From: Basidiobolus heterosporus B8920
Lineage: Eukaryota > Basidiobolomycota > Basidiobolomycetes > Basidiobolales > Basidiobolaceae
Direction: 5' to 3'
DNA: 14,973 bases
NCBI GenBank assembly: GCA_000697455.1
Contig: JNET01032559.1
Location: 1 to 14,973, forward strand
Both the position numbers and the translations under genes were made by a program. The stretch's first letter is position 1, and the number at the start of each line of letters is the position of its first letter. A model generated the notes under the pieces. That model was not told the origin of the DNA. It saw nothing but the letters and a program-made list of their open reading frames with translations, and did not search any database. Below, piece by piece: positions 8,985 through 14,973 of the stretch.

Positions 8985-9611
8985 TTGAGAATTGTTTTCA
9001 AAGCACTTGCTGTTTCTTCAGATGATTTTCATTTTTTTTGATATGAATACTAACCTGAATTTAAGTCCAATATATGTTATCAGGTCAATTGCCTACAAAT
9101 TCAAGCTGAGCATACATTCAAAAATGTTCTACAGATTACCATCTTATGGTATGTTATAATCCATATCTGCAGCTATCCAGTTGAAGCTGTTTCACTGCAG
9201 TCAGACATCATTGTGCAAGATATAGGGTGCAAAAGGTAGATCTCACCTGATTATATGCCATCACCAATCACTGACAGCAAAGAAGTTGATTGTACTAAAA
9301 CATCCATAACTTTTGATTCAGGCAATGAAGTCCCTTCAAGTTTGAAGCAGCACTAGACCAATGGTAGGAATCCAACATAGCTAAGTTTCAGATTACACAG
9401 ATGACTATCTCCAATATACTAGTCATCAAAATTACCTCATGTTCTATCTAGAATAAGTACCTAACAAGTTACTATGATAAAAGAATGATTGATTGAAACA
9501 TCTCTTCCCTCTCCCTATACAAATCAAAAGAATTAGCTTTAACTTTGTAGTCCTGACATCTTGTTTCTACTAACCCTTCCTTCCTTTAAGTCAAAGACAG
9601 CTCAGTACTTT
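8985..9611 (+). repeat. 625-base direct repeat (partner 13503-14131)
   Basis: This is the best-conserved part shared by X copies C and B, in the same orientation about 4.5 kb apart. Similarity is clear by eye from TGTTGAGAA to AAAGACAGCTCA and stops abruptly on the right side in both copies. Reading frames are not conserved between the copies (the 13313-13696 frame of copy B has no counterpart here), so the sequence is most likely non-coding. Confidence 0.85.
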
Positions 9612-9786
9612 AACTACTTGACTAACTTTTTAATCATTCCTTTTGTAAGATTTTCCTTTGTCTTTTCCTGCAGCAATGTTAAATCTCTTTAAAAGTGCAA
9701 AAATGCTTCTGGGTGTGGTCCAATCAGCCACACAATTACTCTGTGGAGGTTGCTCAAAGACTGAACTTGACACAGTGCTCATTATA

Positions 9787-10224
9787 CTATCCTGAGTAAA
9801 ATACCCCCTGCTCTCTAATGGGCTTGTTGATTCTTACTGGAATAGTGACCAAGATACCCTTAATGGCTGTTCTATTATGGAATACCCAAGGGAAGAGCAA
9901 GATATTGGAATATCTTAGTCTTTGAGCCCAAGCTTCCTGCATTCCATTCATTACTGCAGCTAGATTATCCTCAGAAATTGTAAGCTTAGCATAAAAGCTC
10001 TTGCTGATAGTTAGCCCATATATGGTAGAGTGAAACCTTATAGGGCGCAATTTTTATTATAGTAGAATAACCTTGCTGACTAACTTCTTGTAGGCAGTGG
10101 TACAAGGACCATAGTATCTGACATACCTCTCTTCCAAGATATCTACAGAGAAGCCAGTAGTAGCAATAGAATTAATTAGAAATAACCAGAGAGGGTCAAA
10201 GGATTCTGTAAAATGATAGATTTA
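9787..10224 (-). pseudogene. unrecognised protein-like remnant
   Basis: The minus strand stays in one frame for about 145 codons, apart from one double stop (10054-10059). The upstream part (10060-10224) contains a short hydrophobic run (LWLFLINS), then IATTGFSVDILEERYV and a YYGPCTTAYKKL stretch. The downstream part (9787-10050) is a mixed, protein-like sequence with RPIRFHSTIYGL, NGMQEAWAQRLR and IPVRINKPIR. The composition is balanced rather than low-complexity, unlike chance frames nearby. I cannot assign a family: it could be a decayed transposon protein or an old exon. There is no paralogue in the window to test frame conservation. Confidence 0.35.
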
Positions 10225-10329
10225 TCCGGCATGATACAGCCCAAATGGGAACACTTTTCCATGTTTATGGTAATAAAATAATTTCCTCATAATCCCAATG
10301 GAGATCACCTAATATGTGACTTAATTGTG

Positions 10330-10343
10330 ATGATTGCAATCAT
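10330..10343. repeat. 14-base perfect palindrome
   Basis: ATGATTGCAATCAT reads the same on both strands. It lies about 250 bases upstream of unit U2. It could be a binding site for a dimeric factor or chance in AT-rich DNA. Confidence 0.5.
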
Positions 10344-10595
10344 TCTGAATTGTGCATCAGTATACGTAAAAGTTTACATAATATTATGCTCAAGTCAAAG
10401 AAAACAAGAGGGAATGATATTTATTACAGCCATGCAAGTGAGATAGTAGCAGGACCTAATCAGTGTTACTCAAGTGGGATTGTTCCCTCACACAGCAGCA
10501 TAACTACTACAGAGCCAAACTTACGGCCTATGATATAAATGGATGTCTGATTCAAGGTGAAATCAGATAAAGTTTATTCAAGATGATGCTTATAT

Positions 10596-11892
10596 AGATC
10601 AGGAAGGCCAATATAGAAGGAGATATTGAGATAGCAGCAGCAGCTACTTTAGGAAAGGATCCTTTAACTGCCAATATTTTATAGATGGGATTGAATTGGG
10701 GAAGGTACAGTACATGTGGGATTGCCCCCAACAATTTCACCATAGTTCTAGTATCTAAATTGAACTTGCATCAACATAGATGGGTACTAATAATGAATCT
10801 TGCAGAAGCTGGTAATTATCAAGGCAGGCACAGATGGAAGCTACTCTCTAATCAGCTTTGGATAGGCTACTATATAAAGATGCCTGCTGAAATTAGTAAA
10901 AAGGCTTATGACAACACAGCATGTGAAATTGGAGCCAAGTTAAGAAGAAGAAACTATGACTTTCAGTACACATTGGAATTCTTTTGCATGCAATACCACT
11001 TTCTTGGCCTGGAAGCATTGGGATCTGCCTCAACATTGGAAACCAAAGTGTCACTTGACACATATATGCCAGCAATTGACTCAGTATTGAGAGAGCTCTT
11101 GAGTAAAATGGGTAACTTCCAAGAGTCCTTTGAGTGTACCATGAGAAGACTTCTCAGTTCATCCATCAAGAGACAAACTGCTCATCTCAAGATTCACCTG
11201 AATTACTGAATAAAGATGTTGAGCAGCTGCAATTGCAAAAAAAAAGATCAAAGTTGTGCAACATCAATTTTAGATGGTATCCTTCTGCTAGTACTGGGCT
11301 TTAACTGATGCTGCACCAAACAGTGCCACTGCTTCCAGGAAAATGACTGTAGAGCAATCTATTGCTTAGTTGGATAGAAGGAAAGCAAAGAGACCAAGAC
11401 AAGTAAGGACCTTACAAGCTCAAAGAAAAGAAATATTGACCCCAAAGCAATTGTAAGTGAACACAAAAGTGATGAGGAAATTGTTGCATCCATGCAGTCT
11501 TACCATCTACAGCAATCTAGATGCCTGGTAGGTGGAAGAGCATTTTTTCAAAGACAGACAGCTAGTGAGCCACTTGCTGCTAAGTCTGCATGAAGGGAAA
11601 GACCTAGGTCTAGTAACTTTACAGGTGAAATAGCTCAACACAATCACTGCAGGTTGACCCAAATCTGATTGTACATCTATGTGCCTTTTTTTCACTTGAT
11701 TATCAGTAGCCAATTATGTTATTTTCATATATTTGTATTTGATTAAAATGGATTTTAATTAGTACATTCCATAATGAACCACTAAAGATAAGGAATATGG
11801 ATAAACAAGATGAGATTTATGACATTACCAAATATTCAATTAGCCATAATTATCATTGCGCATGATGCAAAACTTGTGCTAGGGATATGCAT
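10596..11892 (+). repeat. orphan repeat unit U, copy 2
   Basis: This is the better-preserved copy of unit U (partner 7162-8343, same orientation). Homology begins at AATATAGAAGGAGATATT and ends near GATATGCATCAAAT. It holds the longest clean open frame of the window (10685-11209), then conserved short protein blocks at 11373-11438 (DRRKAKRPRQVRTLQAQRK), about 11456-11490 (SEHKSDEEIVAS) and about 11558-11575 (ASEPL). A shared AT-rich tail follows. No LTR, inverted repeats or target duplication could be recognised at its ends, so the element class is open. Confidence 0.82.
10685..11209 (+). CDS. orphan protein of unit U, copy 2 (174 codons)
   Basis: I do not recognise this protein. It is 174 residues with no signal peptide or membrane segment. 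The N-terminal part has GIAPNNF, LNLHQHRW, NLAEAGNYQGRHRWKL and IKMP. The middle (about residues 75-118) is rich in aromatic and basic residues (LRRRNYDFQYTLEFF, QYHFLGLEALGSAS). The C-terminal part looks helical and amphipathic (TYMPAIDSVLRELLSKM, FECTMRRLL), ending in IKRQTA. The blocks recur in the 7242-7676 protein in the same frame, evidence that the ancestral sequence was translated. Homology to copy 1 starts before this ATG, and conserved protein blocks follow downstream, so this frame is probably only part of a larger gene. Candidates are a transposon-encoded protein or a duplicated host gene. Confidence 0.55.
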   Translation: MGLNWGRYSTCGIAPNNFTIVLVSKLNLHQHRWVLIMNLAEAGNYQGRHRWKLLSNQLWIGYYIKMPAEISKKAYDNTACEIGAKLRRRNYDFQYTLEFFCMQYHFLGLEALGSASTLETKVSLDTYMPAIDSVLRELLSKMGNFQESFECTMRRLLSSSIKRQTAHLKIHLNY

Positions 11893-11918
11893 CAAATCAC
11901 ATATTTTGCAATCAGGAG

Positions 11919-11938
11919 AGTGTGAGATTGCTCACACT
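11919..11938. repeat. compact hairpin (8-base stem, 4-base loop)
   Basis: AGTGTGAG pairs perfectly with CTCACACT around an ATTG loop. It lies about 27 bases beyond the end of unit U2. The bases just after it (TGTGACCAATTG ... ATTGTAATCACA, about 11943-11970) form a second, poorer inverted pair. Confidence 0.7.
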
Positions 11939-12582
11939 GATTGTGACCAATTGCAAAAATTGTAATCACACTTGCTTTGGTATGATCACAGTGCTTAAAG
12001 CCCAGTGTAGTGAGGTGTATTGATTCCAAGTGTCCTTAGAAACAGTTCCTATAAGTTACCAGCTGAGCTTCATTTATACTTACTGGGGCTTACCTATTGA
12101 TAGGAAGTATGTATACCAAGGATACCAAGCAGGTTCTTGAGATGCAGAGTCTTCTATAGGATTCTTGAAGATCTGACTTTAGAGTAGAGGAAACTGATCT
12201 AATTTTGGGTAGCAGAAGTAGCTTGGTTTGGGCTGACTAAAGGTCAAGAAAGCAGAGTCTGAGTCCTTCTGAGAAAGTAAAGTAGTGCTCAAGGTAATCT
12301 CTGATACAATGTGTTTGTTCTCAAGAGCAAGGCATATAGTTGGTGTGCACCAGGAAGAAGGATTGACTAAAGAGTCAAAGCTAAGCTGACCTATCTCCTT
12401 TACTTCCCAGTACTCTCAAATGTGTGCTCTTTGATTAGCTGAAGACTTCTCACAGATTGAGAGTTTACTATATATATTATGTGATACTTGGATAGTTTGA
12501 AACTGCAATATTTGGGTGCTTTATTCATGAGAACTCACTGTCTCTTATATAGTAGAAATAAGTAACTGATATATTCTTTATA

Positions 12583-12686
12583 AAATCATAGTGATTTGAT
12601 TACTAGGTAAAATTGATTAATCTTGATTTAAATGGTCAAATCATTGGTGATTACCTGATATAATCAGAGTGATTGATTGGTCATAG
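12583..12686. repeat. imperfect palindrome about 100 bases long
   Basis: The segment is centred near 12628-12633 (TTTAAA). The left arm has GTGATTTGATTACTAGGTAA and the right arm TTACCTGATATAATCA followed by GAGTGATTGATT, which is roughly the reverse complement. Matches are scattered with gaps. It fits a small, decayed foldback element. Confidence 0.4.
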
Positions 12687-12721
12687 AAAGTAGATTTAAA
12701 AGTTAGAAATATAGGTAAAGA

Positions 12722-12762
12722 TAGCTCCAAGTGACATTATCTTTTAGAGTTACTTGGAGCTA
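12722..12762. repeat. strong hairpin (13 of 14 paired, 13-base loop)
   Basis: TAGCTCCAAGTGAC (12722-12735) pairs with GTTACTTGGAGCTA (12749-12762), with one G-T pair. The 13-base loop is AT-rich. The outer 11 bases are a perfect inverted repeat. No T run follows, so it is not a typical intrinsic terminator. It may be inverted-repeat debris of a small mobile element. Confidence 0.75.
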
Positions 12763-12984
12763 GCAAAGTTGAATTCTTTTTCAACACTACATCAGTTGTG
12801 ATCAAAATCAATATAGCAGGTCAATGGTGGGCCAACAATGTTAATAGGTTGCACCCAATAATAACCCACTGTTATGATTATAATGCATTTTCACTAGCTT
12901 AAATGTAAGTTTATATATAAATACAGTATTGTTACACTTTCAAGTGTAAATGCTACTAAGATATCACTCATCTGCTACCTGCTA

Positions 12985-14880
12985 TAGACACTTGTGTAGT
13001 GTGGTCACAATGCAACCCACTGACAGCTTGAATATTCCTATATTATATTATCTAACTTAACCATATTATGATTACAATCCTTTAATCTCATTATTATCCC
13101 TTTCTTACCTAGCTATACTTCAGTTTCACTGGCAGATCTAAGATTTTCCCAGAAGCTACCAGAATGTTCTACAATATACTAGTTCAGAAATCAGTACTTG
13201 ATCATTCACCCCACTGTGGAAAATTCTATGGAGGGTCACATGACCATTCCTACCTGTGGCCTGCCAAGATGTGTCATGGAATGTCACATGATTGCTTCTA
13301 TGATGTCATCTTATGATTGCCCTATTGTTTAAGTTTTGCCAAGAAATGAGGCACAGTGACTCTGAATCAACCGGAATAATTTGCATTGTTCATTACCTTG
13401 GGTGCAGAAAAGTATATATAGGAAACTTTTCTCTCACAATCAATCATTATCTTATGATTAAAAATGTTCCTCTTATTTTTTGTTTGATCACTGCTACCGT
13501 AGTGTTGAGAACTGATTCTCAAAGCACTTACAGTTCCTTCAGGCAATTTCTGTATTTTTACTATATTAGTACTGACCTAAATCTTTATTACCTAACTGTG
13601 ATCAAGTCAATTACTTACAACTTCAAACTGAGCGCACACAATCAGGAATGTACAAAGGAATATGGCGTTCTGGTATGTTATAACCCAGAACCGTAGCTAT
13701 CCAATGATAGTTGTTTCATGAAAATTGTTCCATAATTGGGCGAGATATGGGGTGCAGAAATTAGATCTTACCTGATGAAATACTATCATCAATCACTGAC
13801 CACCAAGGAATTGGTTGCACTAAAACACCTATTACTTGTGATCTAGCTATTGAGCTTACTTCAAATTTGAAACAGCACTAGACCAGTAGTAGGCGTCTAA
13901 TGTGGCCAAGTTTCAGATTATGCGGATGACTATTACATGATTTATTAGCCTTTGAAATTACCTCATGTTCAGATTTGTATAAGTATATATATAATTGCTT
14001 GGGTAAAAGATTGATTGATTGAAAATTTTCTTTCCTCTCAATCCACAAATCTAAAGAATAAATTTAACCTTTGCAGTAAAGATATCTTGTTTCTACCATC
14101 CTTTCCTTCCTTTAAGTCAAAGACAGCTCAACAGATTTCTTTACAAGCATAAAGAGACATATATCACATCTTTAGCCTAAAGAAACAAAGAAAAACTTCT
14201 TTACTTAAGGATATTCACTTGGTCAGCAAACATCTTCCTTCCTAAGGACTTTTGTTTACTTTCTTTATCTTTCTCTATCTAAAGGTATCTTTAGATAAGA
14301 CTTTAGTGCTTGAACTTGTTGAGTTATTGAGATTTAAAGTTGCAACTCCTGAATATTTTTTGAAACAAGAAAGACCTGCAATCTAAAGCTAAAGTATAAG
14401 ACTTGTTCACTCTTCTAGAGTCTCTTTACAAAACTTTGTATTTGTTCTGAAGTCAAAAGGCAAGTACCCTCCTAATTTGGGCCTGGACAACAAGCTTCTC
14501 TACATATAACAGTACACTGTTCAGGATCAGATTACAGTTGTTTTGGCTATAAGCACTTGCTCTTAGTCATCTGAAAGGTTGTTAAACCCTGTTTATTATC
14601 CATGGTTGTCTATAGAGATTCAACTTCTCTATAGAACACTGTAGTGCTCTGTGTCATTAACCAGATTTCTAGCTGAAGAAATTTGCATCATTGGCACATC
14701 GTCTAAAAGCTATTATCCAATTGATTCCAATTTTCTGGAAAGGTTTGTATACTTACTATTGATATTAATATTCTGCCAGTACAAAATTCAGCTACTGCTG
14801 ATAACAAGTTGTGGTATTGCACTTGCTCTCTACCTGGATCTCTTTTCTTATCAAAATGTGCCACTACACAACAACGTCTG
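12985..14880 (+). mobile_element. repeat family X, copy B (about 1.9 kb, inverted-repeat ends)
   Basis: The plus-strand copy of family X matches copy A (3447-5485, minus) at both ends and copy C in the middle (13503-14131 with 8985-9611). The 5' end reads TAGACACTTGTGTAGTG. The 3' end, read inward, is CAGACGTTGTTGTGTAGTGG. These form an imperfect inverted repeat of about 20 bases and match copy A's 5' end. An alternative 5' boundary is CAGTATTG at 12924. A TATA-like AGTATATATAGG at about 13411 and another at about 13986 would suit an LTR promoter, but AT-rich DNA gives many such strings. The 127-codon frame at 13313-13696 is not preserved in copy C, so I do not call it a gene. No target duplication was found. 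Confidence 0.72.
13503..14131 (+). repeat. 625-base direct repeat (partner 8985-9611)
   Basis: This is the segment shared with X copy C in the same orientation. It ends with CTTCCTTTAAGTCAAAGACAGCTCA, after which the two copies diverge completely. Copy A, on the other strand, aligns only to the right edge of this block (TAAATTT-ACCTTTG ... CCTTCCTTCTTTGA near 4120-4185). The CpG-to-TG or CA differences between copies suggest that both are old. Confidence 0.85.
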
Positions 14881-14973
14881 AGTATCACTCTTTGTAGCCA
14901 TAGTTAAGGCTGAAATAAATAATTGGTCCACCATTGTATTTGCAGCATTTCCAGATTCAGCATTTCTTCTTTT
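14881..14973. other. unassigned tail after X copy B
   Basis: I see no feature in these 93 bases. The short frames at 14651-14881 (plus) and 14703-14888 (minus) overlap the X repeat end and carry no motif. Confidence 0.5.

Larger units (their letters stand above)
8344..9611 (+). mobile_element. repeat family X, copy C (partial)
   Basis: The last 625 bases (about 8985-9611) align clearly with 13503-14131 of X copy B. Shared stretches include TGTTGAGAA, CAAAGCACTT, GGTATGTTATAA, CAATCACTGAC, CAGCACTAGACCA, GATTGATTGA and CTTCCTTTAAGTCAAAGACA. Upstream, 8565-8700 is weakly like the 5' part of copy A (CCTCTTCT-ACCCCTACxC and an ATGTG/CATATGACA block). CAGAGGTAGTGG at 8344 resembles the family's terminal sequence. 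The final roughly 750 bases of copy B are absent here, so this copy is partial. It abuts unit U1 exactly. The exact 5' end is uncertain. Confidence 0.62.
9612..10595. other. unassigned interval with one minus-strand open stretch
   Basis: The interval lies between X copy C and unit U2 and does not match either. Its only notable content is a minus-strand open stretch (9787-10224) and a 14-base perfect palindrome (10330-10343). The plus-strand 62-codon frame at 10350-10538 has no motif and no support from unit U1, which does not extend this far upstream. Confidence 0.5.
11893..12984. other. unassigned, hairpin-rich interval between unit U2 and X copy B
   Basis: No frame of useful length and no protein motif was found on either strand. 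The interval is notable for inverted repeats: a compact hairpin at 11919-11938, an imperfect palindrome at 12583-12686, and a strong hairpin at 12722-12762 followed by a small one at 12768-12785. GTGATT/AATCAC words recur through it. It may contain one or more small non-autonomous elements or an old solo LTR, but I could not fix any boundary. Confidence 0.5.

Noticed and set aside
10350-10538. Plus-strand 62-codon frame upstream of unit U2
   Set aside because: It lies outside the region shared with unit U1 and has no recognisable motif or supporting homology.
12461-12786. Possible solo Copia LTR on the minus strand (TGTTGAAAAAG ... CTCTCA)
   Set aside because: The TG...CA ends look right and the start resembles the other LTRs, but there is no matching target duplication and no internal similarity to the two supported LTRs.
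13313-13696. Plus-strand frame of 127 codons inside X copy B
   Set aside because: The homologous part of X copy C (about 8985-9180) does not keep the frame, and no domain is visible. It is probably a chance frame in AT-rich repeat DNA.
1-14973. CRISPR arrays, bacterial operons, ribosome-binding sites, rRNA or tRNA genes
   Set aside because: No regularly spaced repeats, no Shine-Dalgarno-led gene strings and no convincing RNA gene were seen. The content is that of a eukaryotic repeat region.

Overview
The window is a eukaryotic, AT-rich transposon graveyard. No intact host gene, rRNA or tRNA can be supported. The recognisable coding matter is decayed Ty1/Copia retrotransposon sequence, plus two copies of an orphan open-frame unit that I cannot assign. 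CpG is very scarce (I count three in the first 1,020 bases) while TG and CA are common. This suggests long-term decay of methylated cytosines, as in large repeat-rich fungal, plant or animal genomes. The organism cannot be fixed from this sequence alone.

Layout, left to right. (1) 1-1316, minus strand: the 5' part of a Copia relic, with LTR, copia-type primer-binding site, gag and the beginning of the protease; it runs off the left edge. (2) 1317-2465: unassigned sequence. (3) 2466-3434, minus: the 3' end of a second Copia relic (end of reverse transcriptase, RNase H, polypurine tract, 3' LTR). (4) 3447-5485, minus: repeat family X, copy A, about 2 kb. (5) 5568-7150, minus: a third Copia relic, with gag and reverse transcriptase. 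(6) 7162-8343, plus: orphan unit U, copy 1. (7) 8344-9611, plus: a partial copy C of family X, directly abutting U1. (8) 9612-10595: unassigned, with a minus-strand open stretch at 9787-10224. (9) 10596-11892, plus: unit U, copy 2, with the longest clean frame in the window (174 codons). (10) 11893-12984: unassigned, rich in hairpins. (11) 12985-14880, plus: family X, copy B. (12) 14881-14973: unassigned tail.

The most interesting content is unit U. Two diverged copies keep the same reading frame and the same short protein blocks, which indicates a real protein-coding ancestor that I do not recognise. Family X is next: three copies whose ends form inverted repeats, fitting either a hAT-like DNA element or a long LTR. 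All Copia relics point left. U and X copies B and C point right.
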